Shown: positions 1 through 5,822 of the stretch, piece after piece
How positions within the stretch are numbered: position 1 is the stretch's first letter
Layout: each line of letters starts with the position of its first letter
Origin: Burkholderiaceae bacterium
Lineage (GTDB): Bacteria; Pseudomonadota; Gammaproteobacteria; Burkholderiales; Burkholderiaceae_C
NCBI GenBank assembly: GCA_023262365.1
Contig: JALRBF010000321.1
Coordinates: 1-5,822, forward strand
DNA length: 5,822 nt
Direction of reading: 5' to 3'
Position numbers and translations under genes: made by a program
The notes under the pieces: generated by a model
The model's input: only the letters and a program-made list of their open reading frames with translations
What the model was told of the DNA's origin: nothing
The model's database searches: none

Positions 1-694
1 CGGAGCAAACACCGGAGCTGCCCAGACTGAGGTTGATGATGCGCGCCGGGTAAACATTGTGCGGCACGTTGGGCACATCAATGCCAGCGGCCCACCGCAT
101 GCCGTCGACAATGTCGGAGGTGTAGCCGCCGCATTTACCGAGTACACGCACCGGCAGAATGCGTACATGAGGTGCAATCCCGGTGCCATACAAACCATTG
201 TTCATCAGCGCGGCGATGGTACCCATGATGTGGGTGCCGTGCCAGCTGGAATCCGCTGCGTAGCTGCATGCGGACGTATTTCGGGTCGTCCAGTCGCCCG
301 GGTCCAGCGGGTTGCTGTCCCAGCCGATCGCGCCGTACGTGGCTGTGTCGACGTAGTCGCCATCGGCGTCTGTCACCCCGGGTCGGCAGTAGGGCGTGTC
401 ACTGGAGACGAAGTCGTAGCCGGCAACGTAGTTCGCATCGAGGTCCGGGTGCACGGTGGAGCCGGTGTCGATGACGGCGACGACGATGCCTGATCCACGC
501 CCATAGGTCCACGTGCCGTTCATGCTCGTCCTGCTGGACGCGACGCCGATGCCGTACGTGCCGTACAGCCCCCACAGGTCGTTGCTCGCCCAGTAGGTGT
601 CGTCCGGGGGGTCATCGGGAAAGGCCTCCAGCCGCACGCGACGGTCCACCTCGACGGAGGCCACGCGAGGGTCCGCCTCGATGTCCGCGATCAC
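1..694 (-). CDS. S8 family subtilisin-like serine peptidase, partial at both ends
   Basis: This is a secreted serine endopeptidase of the subtilase (S8) family, seen as 231 codons read on the minus strand with no stop. Numbering residues from position 694, residues 1-17 (IADIEADPRVASVEVD) look like the end of an I9-type inhibitory propeptide. The catalytic Asp lies in VAVIDTGSTVHPDL (Asp76, bases 467-469). The catalytic His lies in SSWHGTHIMGTIAA (His155, bases 230-232). The family stretches VRVLGKCGGYTSDI (182-195) and RIINLSLGSSG (218-228) follow. The catalytic Ser and the C-terminal domains lie beyond the left edge. The signal peptide and most of the propeptide are missing: homology stops near 690-700, where the opposite strand begins to encode a TRAP permease. 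The frame stays open to a stop at 920-922, so a gene caller may extend it wrongly. Family assignment is firm; the 5' boundary is arbitrary. Confidence 0.9.
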   Translation of the reverse strand, partial: MIADIEADPRVASVEVDRRVRLEAFPDDPPDDTYWASNDLWGLYGTYGIGVASSRTSMNGTWTYGRGSGIVVAVIDTGSTVHPDLDANYVAGYDFVSSDTPYCRPGVTDADGDYVDTATYGAIGWDSNPLDPGDWTTRNTSACSYAADSSWHGTHIMGTIAALMNNGLYGTGIAPHVRILPVRVLGKCGGYTSDIVDGMRWAAGIDVPNVPHNVYPARIINLSLGSSGVCS

Positions 695-704
695 GCCGCC
701 GGTG
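671..704. other. Junction between two 5'-truncated, divergently oriented genes
   Basis: Protease-like sequence on the minus strand continues up to about 690-700, and TRAP-permease-like sequence on the plus strand begins at about 681. The two therefore abut or overlap by roughly 10-20 bases, with no room for a start, a promoter or the missing N-terminal parts of either protein. The hexamer gtccgc occurs at both 671-676 and 684-689, so short shared sequence is available at the join. This is consistent with an assembly chimera or a microhomology-mediated rearrangement; the sequence alone cannot separate them. Confidence 0.65.
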
Positions 705-1088
705 GCGGTGGCGGCCTTTGCCGCAGCCGGCATTGCCCAGGCCAACCCCATGCGAACCGGGCTTGAATCGATGCGCTTTGGCTGGCCTGCATACGTGGTG
801 CCGTTTTTGTTTGCCCTATCTCCCACCCTGATTCTTAAGGGCTCGGCGGCCATGATTGCGGTTGATGTGCTGTTTGCCGTGATCGGCGTGGGCCTGATGT
901 CGGTGGCGGTGAGTGGGTATTTTCAACGTGCCGTGGGTGGCTTGGGGCGTGGGGTGATTGCGGCAACGGGGCTATTGACGTTGCTGCCGCACGCCATGGT
1001 GCCCGGCGGCGTGGTGGCCAACGCCGTGGCCGCAGCGGTTGGCCTGGCTGCCCTGTTCATTTGGGGGCGGCGGGTAGGCAGCGCCTAA
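681..1088 (+). CDS. TRAP transporter permease, C-terminal fragment (TAXI-type DctM/12TM family)
   Basis: This is the C-terminal end of the large membrane subunit of a TRAP transporter, which uses an ion gradient to import organic acids delivered by a periplasmic binding protein. The stretch MSAITPPVAVAAFAAAGIA, followed by NPMRTGLESMRFGWPAYVVPFLFALSPTLIL, is characteristic of the TRAP 4TM/12TM fusion (TAXI) permeases. About three hydrophobic segments follow (near 840-915, 925-1010 and 1015-1065), ending in a short basic tail GRRVGSA. Only about 135 residues are present, against roughly 600 or more in the full family, so most of the protein is missing. The frame is open back to an ATG at 597. 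The 28 residues from there (rich in Ser, Arg and Thr) are an antisense reading of the protease gene and have no TRAP character. No real start is visible. The fragment is either the end of a gene joined wrongly in assembly or a genuine 5' deletion. The renalase-like gene follows 31 bases later. Confidence 0.82.
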   Translation: MSAITPPVAVAAFAAAGIAQANPMRTGLESMRFGWPAYVVPFLFALSPTLILKGSAAMIAVDVLFAVIGVGLMSVAVSGYFQRAVGGLGRGVIAATGLLTLLPHAMVPGGVVANAVAAAVGLAALFIWGRRVGSA

Positions 1089-1119
1089 CCCGCGCACGGC
1101 CGATGCACCACTCCACCGC

Positions 1120-2151
1120 ATGCCGTTGAGGCCACCGATTCACCACGTGGCCCTTGTGGGCGCAGGCATGGCCGGGGCCAGCGCAGCGCACGCCCTGACT
1201 CAAGCGGGCTACACCGTAACGGTATTTGACAAAAGCCGTGGCGTGGGCGGGCGCATGAGCACGCGGCGCCAGCCGGATTGGCAAGCCGACCACGGCGCGC
1301 AGTATTTCACCGTGAAAGACGCCGCGTTTGGCCAATCGGTGGCCCAGTGGCAGGCGCTTGGCTGGGTTGCACCGTGGCACGCACGGGTGGCCAAGCGCGC
1401 GCCCGAGGCGCCGCACCATGTGAGCCCATCGGATTCGGTGGTGCGCTGGGTGGCCACGCCCACCATGCCCAGCCTGGCCAAGCAGTTGTTGGCCGCGGCC
1501 ACGGTACAACACGGCCACACCGTCTCGGCCCTTACCCGTGAGGCCAATGGGCGCTGGCAGGTGCACACCACCGAGCACGGCGCCCACCCCACGGGCTTTG
1601 ACGCCGTGTTGCTCGCGCTGCCGCTGCCCCAACTCGCGCCGCTGATGCCGCAGCTGCCCAACGCGTGGGCACAGGCCTGGCGCAACATACGGTTTGAACC
1701 GTGCTGGGCCGTGATGGCGCGGTATGCCCAGCCGCTGGCCTTACCCTTTGACGGCTTGTTCGCCAACCACCCAGATTTGCAATGGGCGGCGCGCAATTTA
1801 TCCAAGCCTGGGCGCAGTGGCCAAGAGACGTGGACGTTGCACGCCACACCGGCATTTAGCCAAGTGCATTTGGAATCGGCACCCCACGACGTGGCCGAGC
1901 ACCTGTGTCGCATCATGGGCCAATTGGGAGCAGCACAACCCGCCGCCAGTGTGGCGCACCGCTGGCGCTACGCCTTGGCCGTAACCGACAACGCCGTTTG
2001 GCCAACCGATTTGGCGTACTGGGATGCGGCGCAAGGCCTTGGCGTGTGCGGCGACTGGCTTGCCGGCGGACGCGTTGAAGGCGCTTGGCGCAGCGGCGCG
2101 CACTTGGCGCACCAATTGACCCAGTCGACAACGCCACCCGGTGAGAACTGA
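1120..2151 (+). CDS. Renalase-like FAD-dependent oxidoreductase (COG3380-type)
   Basis: This is a predicted soluble flavoprotein of the amine oxidase/renalase-like group (343 aa, about the usual length). The N-terminal Rossmann motif VALVGAGMAGASAA (residues 10-23) binds the ADP part of FAD. It is followed by the acidic strand end VFDKSRGVGGRMSTRR (35-50), with the GGR signature of this superfamily. DHGAQYFTVKD (near 57-67) is the typical conserved block of the bacterial renalase-like proteins. The C-terminal FAD-closing motif is intact: GVCGDWLAGGRVEGAWRSG (308-326). The natural substrate of the bacterial members is generally unknown. Renalase proper oxidises off-pathway dihydro-NAD(P) isomers, and that role here would be inference. 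The start ATG at 1120 has no clear ribosome binding site; GTG at 1147 is in frame just before the Rossmann strand and is an alternative. There is no signal peptide. It lies 31 bases after the TRAP fragment and 19 bases before the next gene, so it is probably in the same transcript. Confidence 0.88.
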   Translation: MPLRPPIHHVALVGAGMAGASAAHALTQAGYTVTVFDKSRGVGGRMSTRRQPDWQADHGAQYFTVKDAAFGQSVAQWQALGWVAPWHARVAKRAPEAPHHVSPSDSVVRWVATPTMPSLAKQLLAAATVQHGHTVSALTREANGRWQVHTTEHGAHPTGFDAVLLALPLPQLAPLMPQLPNAWAQAWRNIRFEPCWAVMARYAQPLALPFDGLFANHPDLQWAARNLSKPGRSGQETWTLHATPAFSQVHLESAPHDVAEHLCRIMGQLGAAQPAASVAHRWRYALAVTDNAVWPTDLAYWDAAQGLGVCGDWLAGGRVEGAWRSGAHLAHQLTQSTTPPGEN

Positions 2152-2159
2152 CCGCGACC

Positions 2160-2165
2160 AAGGAG
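2160..2165 (+). promoter_or_regulatory. Shine-Dalgarno site deciding the start of the PRISE-like reductase
   Basis: The sequence aaggag sits five bases upstream of the ATG at 2171. It makes 2171 a much better start than the in-frame GTG at 2141, which would overlap the end of the upstream gene and has no such site. It is the clearest ribosome binding site in the window. Confidence 0.8.
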
Positions 2166-2170
2166 CCACC

Positions 2171-3259
2171 ATGCCTGATTCCAGCCCTGCCAAAGCCCTA
2201 GTCGTCGGCGCCACCGGCGTGATTGGTCGCTACATCGTGGAGCGCCTGTTGCAAGAGCCCACGTGGGAAGTGGTGGGCTTGTCGCGCCGCGCCTTGCCCG
2301 CGCGCGCAGGCTACACCCACTTGGCGGTGGATTTGCTTGACGATGCGGCCACGGCCCAAGCGCTGGCGCAGGTCTCGGGCATTACCCACGTATTTTTTGC
2401 CGGCTTTGCCCCAGCAGGCGGCGTGGCTGCCGATTACGCGCGCAACATTGAGGTTAACCTTAAGCTGCTGCAGTCGGCGGTGCGGCACGCGCAGCAAACC
2501 CAAAGTGGTTTGCGCCGGGTGGTGTTGGTAACCGGCACCAAATACTACGGGGTGCATTTGGGGCCCTACAAAACGCCCGCCAAAGAGGACGACCCACGGC
2601 ACATGCCGCCCAACTACTACTACGCTCAAATCGACTGGTTGCTTGATTTTCATCAAACCTGCCAACGCCAAGGCAGCACGTGGGACTGGGTGGAGCTGCG
2701 CCCGCAAACCCTATGCGGCTTTGCCCCAGGCACGGCCATGAGCATCATTCCGGTACTGGCGGTGTATGCCGCGTTATCAAAAGCGCAGGGCTTGCCGTTG
2801 CGTTTTCCGGGCAAAGCCAAGGCTTGGCGCAGCATTTATCAAGTCACGTCCTCGGCGCACTTTGCCCAGGCGGCGTGGTGGGCCGCGACCACGCCGTCGT
2901 GTGCCAACCAGGCGTTCAACATCACCAATGGCGATTACTTTCGGTGGTGCAACGTGTGGCCGCGCTTGGCCGAGGTGTTTGACATGCCGTGGGCCGAGCC
3001 ACAAACGATTGCACTGACCCAGCACATGCCAACCCTGCGCCCGCTGTGGGAGCGGCTGGTGCAAACCCATCGGCTCACCCCCGTTGCGTGGGACGACTTG
3101 GTGGCCTGGCCGTTTGGTGACTACGTCTTTGGCGCCACATGGGACGTGATGTCCTCCACCGTCAAAGCGCGCCAATACGGGTTTGACGCCGTGGTGGACT
3201 CGGAGGACATGTTGGTGGAGTTGCTGCAACAGTATCGGCAAAACAAAATCGTGCCCTAA
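2171..3259 (+). CDS. NAD(P)-dependent SDR of the PRISE type (progesterone 5-beta-reductase/iridoid synthase-like)
   Basis: This is an atypical extended short-chain dehydrogenase/reductase, 362 aa from the ATG at 2171. Members of the PRISE family reduce activated C=C bonds of enones using NADPH. Visible features in order: the nucleotide-binding glycine motif LVVGATGVIGRYIVERLL (residues 10-27); VVGLSRR (34-40), whose Arg pair suggests NADPH preference; the lysine motif VTGTKYYGVHLGP (120-132), with Lys124 matching the PRISE catalytic Lys; and KEDDPRHMPPNYYYAQIDWLL (138-158), matching the PRISE pattern E-D-x-PR...NFYYxxED with the catalytic Tyr in the YYY run. The later block QAFNITNGDYFRWCNVWPRLAEVF closely follows the family pattern NxAFNxxNGDxFxWxxxWxxLAexF. 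No secretion signal or membrane segment is visible. The bacterial substrate is not predictable; reduction of an alpha,beta-unsaturated ketone or acyl compound is a reasonable inference. It is probably translated from the same mRNA as the flavoprotein 19 bases upstream. Confidence 0.88.
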   Translation: MPDSSPAKALVVGATGVIGRYIVERLLQEPTWEVVGLSRRALPARAGYTHLAVDLLDDAATAQALAQVSGITHVFFAGFAPAGGVAADYARNIEVNLKLLQSAVRHAQQTQSGLRRVVLVTGTKYYGVHLGPYKTPAKEDDPRHMPPNYYYAQIDWLLDFHQTCQRQGSTWDWVELRPQTLCGFAPGTAMSIIPVLAVYAALSKAQGLPLRFPGKAKAWRSIYQVTSSAHFAQAAWWAATTPSCANQAFNITNGDYFRWCNVWPRLAEVFDMPWAEPQTIALTQHMPTLRPLWERLVQTHRLTPVAWDDLVAWPFGDYVFGATWDVMSSTVKARQYGFDAVVDSEDMLVELLQQYRQNKIVP

Positions 3260-3282
3260 CCTGCCTTGCCTGGCTGCCACTA

Positions 3283-3309
3283 CACCATGTGCGCCATGGC
3301 ACATGGGTG
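3283..3309. repeat. Intergenic inverted repeat (hairpin)
   Basis: Arms ccatgtgc (3285-3292) and gcacatgg (3299-3306) are perfectly complementary around a six-base loop. Two further pairs are possible outside a single bulged base at 3307. The loop region also forms the palindrome gccatggc (3293-3300). It starts 23 bases after the reductase stop, but no T-run follows directly; the nearest, tttt, is near 3325. It is therefore not a convincing intrinsic terminator. It could attenuate, process or stabilise the mRNA, or be an operator-like site. Confidence 0.45.
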
Positions 3310-3367
3310 ACAGGCGCGACGCACGGTTTTGTATGGAATGAGGGTTCAACCACCACAAAGCCCTGCC

Positions 3368-3973
3368 ATGCACGCCACCGGTTGTTTGATGCTATGGAAC
3401 GATTGCGCTCCCGGCCACGAGGCCGCGTATGAATCGTGGTACCAAGAAGAACACTTACCCGAACGCATGGCGGTGGCAGGTTTTGTATGCGGCGTGAGGC
3501 ATCGGGCCTTGGATGGGCTGGCCCCAGCGTTTATGACCTACTATGAAGTGACTCATCCTGAGGTGCTGCACAGCCCCAGCTACCGCGCGTTGCTGGCGCA
3601 GCCCACCCCACGTACACGGCACATCATGGAAGTGGCGTTTAAAAACATGAACCGTACCGCGTGTGCGCTGCAACTCGTTCGTACCGGTGCCCTCACCCCT
3701 TACGCGGTCACCGCCACGGGCAACGTCGCCTGGCTGGATGCACTGGTGCCGCCGCCGCAGGCCACACGCATGTTGGCGCTGCGGGGTTTGCCCAAGGCCG
3801 AAACCACCGCTGAAGAGGCGCTGCGCGGCGGCGACGCCAGCGTGGAGGCCGCAGTGGTGGCGCATGTGGAAAACGCCGATCAAGCCCTGGCACTGGCGCA
3901 GGCCATGGGCGGCAGAGCGTGGCAACAAGTGGCGTACGCCACTGGTACCCACGCCATTCAAGCGAAGGCGTAA
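3368..3973 (+). CDS. Dimeric alpha/beta-barrel-like protein (EthD/DUF4286-like N-terminal half)
   Basis: This is a small cytoplasmic protein of 201 aa from the ATG at 3368, with no signal peptide or membrane segment. The N-terminal half resembles ferredoxin-like dimeric alpha/beta-barrel proteins: CLMLWNDCAPGHEAAYESWYQEEHLPERMAVAGFVCGVRHRA (from residue 6) has the WY-x-x-EH-x-P-E-R...GF pattern seen in EthD-like and DUF4286-like families. PAFMTYYEV then gives the expected second strand. The C-terminal half contains VEAAVVAHVENADQALALAQAM and may be a second degenerate barrel repeat, but I cannot confirm this. Function is unknown; relatives often sit in degradation operons of aromatics or fatty acids. 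In-frame ATGs at 3329 and 3338 would add up to 13 residues without family character. None of the three starts has a good ribosome binding site, and 3368 was chosen because the conserved region begins right after it. The MaoC-like gene follows closely, suggesting coupled expression. Confidence 0.72.
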   Translation: MHATGCLMLWNDCAPGHEAAYESWYQEEHLPERMAVAGFVCGVRHRALDGLAPAFMTYYEVTHPEVLHSPSYRALLAQPTPRTRHIMEVAFKNMNRTACALQLVRTGALTPYAVTATGNVAWLDALVPPPQATRMLALRGLPKAETTAEEALRGGDASVEAAVVAHVENADQALALAQAMGGRAWQQVAYATGTHAIQAKA

Positions 3974-3995
3974 GGCAGTGGTTTCGCACCCGCAC

Positions 3996-4445
3996 ATGCG
4001 CTGGCTGGAAGATTTTGCGGTGGGCCAAACCTTTGTTTTTGGTCACTGGCACATGACCACGCAGGACATATTGGAATTTGCCGCCAAGTACGACCCCGAA
4101 CCCTTTCACCTATCCCCCGAGCGGGCGCGCGCGTTGGGGTGGTGTGACATCATTGCCTCGGGGCCGCAGGTTGCGGCCATTTGTCGGCGCATGCAAAAAG
4201 ACGGGTTTCCTCACGTTGAGACCGTCATCTCACCGGGTTGGGAGCAGGTGAAGTGGCGCCTGCCGGTGTACGCGGACGACCAACTCAGCGCCCGGGGTAC
4301 GGTGCTACAAGTTAGGCCCTTGGCCAGCCGTCCGGGCGAGGGATTGATGCAAATGGACAACCGCATCGTGCGCCAAGACCAAGCCGAGGTGGCCAGCATG
4401 GTGAGCAACTGGTTTGTGCGCATGCGCCCAACAGGCGCGGATTGA
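3996..4445 (+). CDS. MaoC-like dehydratase/enoyl-CoA hydratase family protein
   Basis: This is a single-hotdog-fold protein of about 149 aa, the usual length for stand-alone MaoC-like hydratases, which add or remove water across a C=C bond of acyl-CoA substrates. It opens with MRWLEDFAVGQTFVFG, the standard family N-terminus. The hydratase motif follows as KYDPEPFHLSPERA, with Asp33, Pro36 and His38 spaced as in D-x-N-P-x-H, although the usual Asn is Glu35. Next come the helix region GWCDIIASGPQVAAICRRM and the strands GWEQVKWRLPVYADDQLSARGTVLQV, where the PVYADDQL block matches the family's P-V-x-x-G-D-x-L. Start: ATG at 3996 fits the family N-terminus. GTG at 3978, four bases after the upstream stop and about nine bases after gaagg (3964-3968), is an alternative that adds six residues. 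The frame is open further upstream to 3663, but that part is only a shadow of the preceding gene. The substrate is unknown. It lies 22 bases after the alpha/beta-barrel gene and ends 29 bases from the convergent flotillin stop. Confidence 0.87.
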   Translation: MRWLEDFAVGQTFVFGHWHMTTQDILEFAAKYDPEPFHLSPERARALGWCDIIASGPQVAAICRRMQKDGFPHVETVISPGWEQVKWRLPVYADDQLSARGTVLQVRPLASRPGEGLMQMDNRIVRQDQAEVASMVSNWFVRMRPTGAD

Positions 4446-4474
4446 CCACGCCAGCCCAGCGCACGGGGACATCA

Positions 4475-5822
4475 TCAATCGCGTTTGGGCGGCTTAGACA
4501 CGGAGTCAGCGGCCGAGTCGCTCAACGAGGCCACGCCTTTGTCAAAAGTCATGCCGATTTCGTCGCCGAGCTTTTTTAACGCCGGTAACTGCACCGCCAT
4601 GCCCAAAATCGCATCCAGCGCCTGATTGACCGGGGCTTGATTCCCCTGCCCATTGCCTTGGCTGGGCCCCATCCCGGTGAGCTGGTTGATACGTATGGAG
4701 TCAATCTTCTCCGCTGGCTTAACCATCTCCGCCACCACCTTGGGCAGGGCTTGCAGTTTGGCCAGCGCCACCTCGCGTTGGCCGGCCTCCTCGTTGAGTG
4801 CGTTTTCTGCCGCTACCTGCGCTTTTCTTCCCTCGGCCCGCGCCACCAATCGCTGCTGCTCGGCTTGCGCCGTCAGTTTGGCCTCTTCGGCCGCCGCCTT
4901 GGCGGCAATCACCACGGTTTGCGCCCGCTTGTCAGCCGTGACCATCTCGGTTTCGGCCGCGTGTCGCTGGCGCACCGCAGCGGCCTGTGCCTCTTGTTCA
5001 GCGGCCAACAGTGCCACGGCTTTGCGTCGCTCGGCCTCGGCCACCACCTTGGCGGTGTTAACCGCCTCTTGCGCGGTGACCCACTGCGCACGCTGCACCT
5101 GGGCGGCCGCCTTGGCCAAGTTTTCTTCTTCGCTTTGCTTGGAGATGGCGATGCGCTTGGCCTGCTCGGCCATGGTCACGAGCTTATCGCGCTCAATTTC
5201 GGTTTGCTTAATGTGCTGCTCGCGCTGCATGTCGGCCACCCGAATTTGCTGCTCAAGAGCAATTTTGGCCATGGAGACCGACAGTTCACTCTCCACTTTG
5301 TGCTTGGCCACCTCGGCGACTTGGGCCGCCTTTAGGGTTTCAATTTGCTTGGCCTGGTCGATTTGCGCTTGTTGCTGCTCCAGGTCAATTTGCAGGCGTC
5401 GCCGCGCGGCCTCCATGGCGGCGCGCCTGACGGCAACATCGGCCTCGGCATCAATTTGCGCCCGCTCTTTTTTGCTTGTGGCAATCACCTCGGCCAGCTT
5501 GCGCATGCCCACGGCGTTAAAGGCGTTGTTTTCGTCCAGATTTTGAAACGGCGTTTGATCCAGCGCGGTCAGTGAGACCGAATCCAAATCCAGCCCGTTA
5601 CGCGCCAAGGGGTCGATCAGCGCCTGGCGCACGTCGTGCACAAACTTGCCGCGGTTTTCGTGCAATTCGTCCATGGTAAAGCGTGCGGCCACGGCCCGCA
5701 TGGCGTCGACCAATTTGCCTTCAACCAACTCTTGCAACTTGGGCGTGTCAAATGTGCGGTTGCCCAGGGTTTGCGCCGCGCGCGAGACGCCCTCTTCGGT
5801 TGCCGTGACCGACAAATAAAAC
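4475..5822 (-). CDS. Flotillin-like SPFH protein (YqiK/FloT type), 5' end beyond window
   Basis: This is a membrane-associated scaffold protein of the flotillin family, which oligomerises and organises membrane microdomains. About 448 residues are visible. The reading frame continues through the right edge (codons for Phe-Tyr precede the TTG at 5815), so that TTG is internal and the N-terminal membrane hairpin and early SPFH domain lie outside. The visible part starts in the SPFH domain: GNRTFDTPKLQELVEGKLVDAMRAVAA, then FTMDELHENRGKFVHDVRQ and LARNGLDLDSVSLTALDQT, which are typical YqiK-type stretches. From roughly residue 110 to 350 the protein is a long Ala/Glu/Gln/Lys-rich flotillin coiled coil, with repeated EAE, AEAE and EQQ patterns. 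A Gly/Asn/Gln-rich linker (GPSQGNGQGNQ) follows, then a conserved-looking C-terminal segment (ALDAILGMAVQLPALKKLGDEIGM) and a polar tail. In related genomes the upstream partner is often an NfeD/YqiJ-like protein, which would lie off the right edge. The gene is convergent with the MaoC gene and independent of its transcript. Confidence 0.92.
   Translation of the reverse strand, partial: FYLSVTATEEGVSRAAQTLGNRTFDTPKLQELVEGKLVDAMRAVAARFTMDELHENRGKFVHDVRQALIDPLARNGLDLDSVSLTALDQTPFQNLDENNAFNAVGMRKLAEVIATSKKERAQIDAEADVAVRRAAMEAARRRLQIDLEQQQAQIDQAKQIETLKAAQVAEVAKHKVESELSVSMAKIALEQQIRVADMQREQHIKQTEIERDKLVTMAEQAKRIAISKQSEEENLAKAAAQVQRAQWVTAQEAVNTAKVVAEAERRKAVALLAAEQEAQAAAVRQRHAAETEMVTADKRAQTVVIAAKAAAEEAKLTAQAEQQRLVARAEGRKAQVAAENALNEEAGQREVALAKLQALPKVVAEMVKPAEKIDSIRINQLTGMGPSQGNGQGNQAPVNQALDAILGMAVQLPALKKLGDEIGMTFDKGVASLSDSAADSVSKPPKRD

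Noticed and set aside
59..493. Plus-strand 144-codon open frame
   Set aside because: It is antisense to the S8 protease, which carries the Asp and His catalytic motifs; the plus-strand translation resembles no family.
597..680. N-terminal extension of the TRAP fragment starting at ATG 597
   Set aside because: The 28 residues are Ser/Arg/Thr-rich, unlike a membrane permease, and are the antisense reading of the well-supported protease propeptide region.
1057..1916. Long minus-strand open frames opposite the flavoprotein gene
   Set aside because: They are shadows in GC-rich DNA; the plus-strand frame has clear FAD-binding motifs at both ends.
2141..2170. GTG start at 2141 for the PRISE-like reductase
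   Set aside because: It overlaps the end of the upstream gene and lacks a ribosome binding site, whereas ATG 2171 has aaggag five bases upstream.
3663..3995. Upstream extension of the MaoC-like gene to ATG 3663
   Set aside because: This part overlaps the barrel gene in another frame, is rich in Arg, Pro and Trp, and family similarity begins only at MRWLEDF.
4446..4474. Bidirectional terminator between the convergent MaoC and flotillin genes
   Set aside because: No stem with a T-run could be seen in the 29-base gap.
4637..5546. Plus-strand open frames of 232 and 297 codons opposite the flotillin
   Set aside because: They arise because the Ala/Glu/Gln/Lys-rich coiled coil on the minus strand has few codons that give stops in antisense; the products are Ala/Ser/Cys- or Leu/His-rich with no family features.
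5813..5815. TTG at 5815 as the start of the flotillin
   Set aside because: The frame continues through Phe-Tyr codons to the window edge and the visible part begins inside the SPFH domain, so the gene is truncated rather than started here.

Overview
The window is GC-rich bacterial DNA from what looks like a short contig, since the genes at both ends run off the edge. From about 681 to the right end, the gene content suggests a proteobacterium, most likely a beta-proteobacterium of the Burkholderiales type. That content is a TAXI-type TRAP permease tail, a renalase-like flavoprotein, a PRISE-type reductase, a MaoC hydratase and a YqiK-type flotillin. The taxonomic guess is inference from gene content and family resemblance, not from a search.

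Layout: (1) 1-694, minus strand: the middle part of a secreted subtilisin-like (S8) protease, cut by the left edge and, at its 5' end, by a sharp junction near 681-700. (2) 681-1088, plus: the C-terminal part of a TRAP permease, whose 5' part is missing at the same junction. (3) 1120-2151, plus: a renalase-like FAD oxidoreductase. (4) 2171-3259, plus: a PRISE-family short-chain reductase. (5) 3260-3367: a spacer with a hairpin. (6) 3368-3973, plus: a small dimeric alpha/beta-barrel-like protein. (7) 3996-4445, plus: a MaoC-like hydratase. (8) 4475-5822, minus: the C-terminal three quarters or so of a flotillin, converging on the MaoC gene and cut by the right edge.

The plus-strand genes from 681 to 4445 are closely spaced and probably co-transcribed in one or two units, split by the hairpin spacer. 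An organic-acid uptake system, an enone-type reductase, an alpha/beta-barrel protein and an enoyl-CoA-type hydratase together would fit catabolism of an unidentified organic acid or ketone. That pathway is inference. The flotillin is a separate, convergent membrane-scaffold gene.

I found no previously undescribed system. The most important observation is structural: two unrelated genes, both missing their 5' ends, meet head to head with no intergenic region and with different codon use on each side. This points to a chimeric assembly join or a recent rearrangement. No RNA gene, CRISPR array, insertion sequence or attachment site could be recognised.
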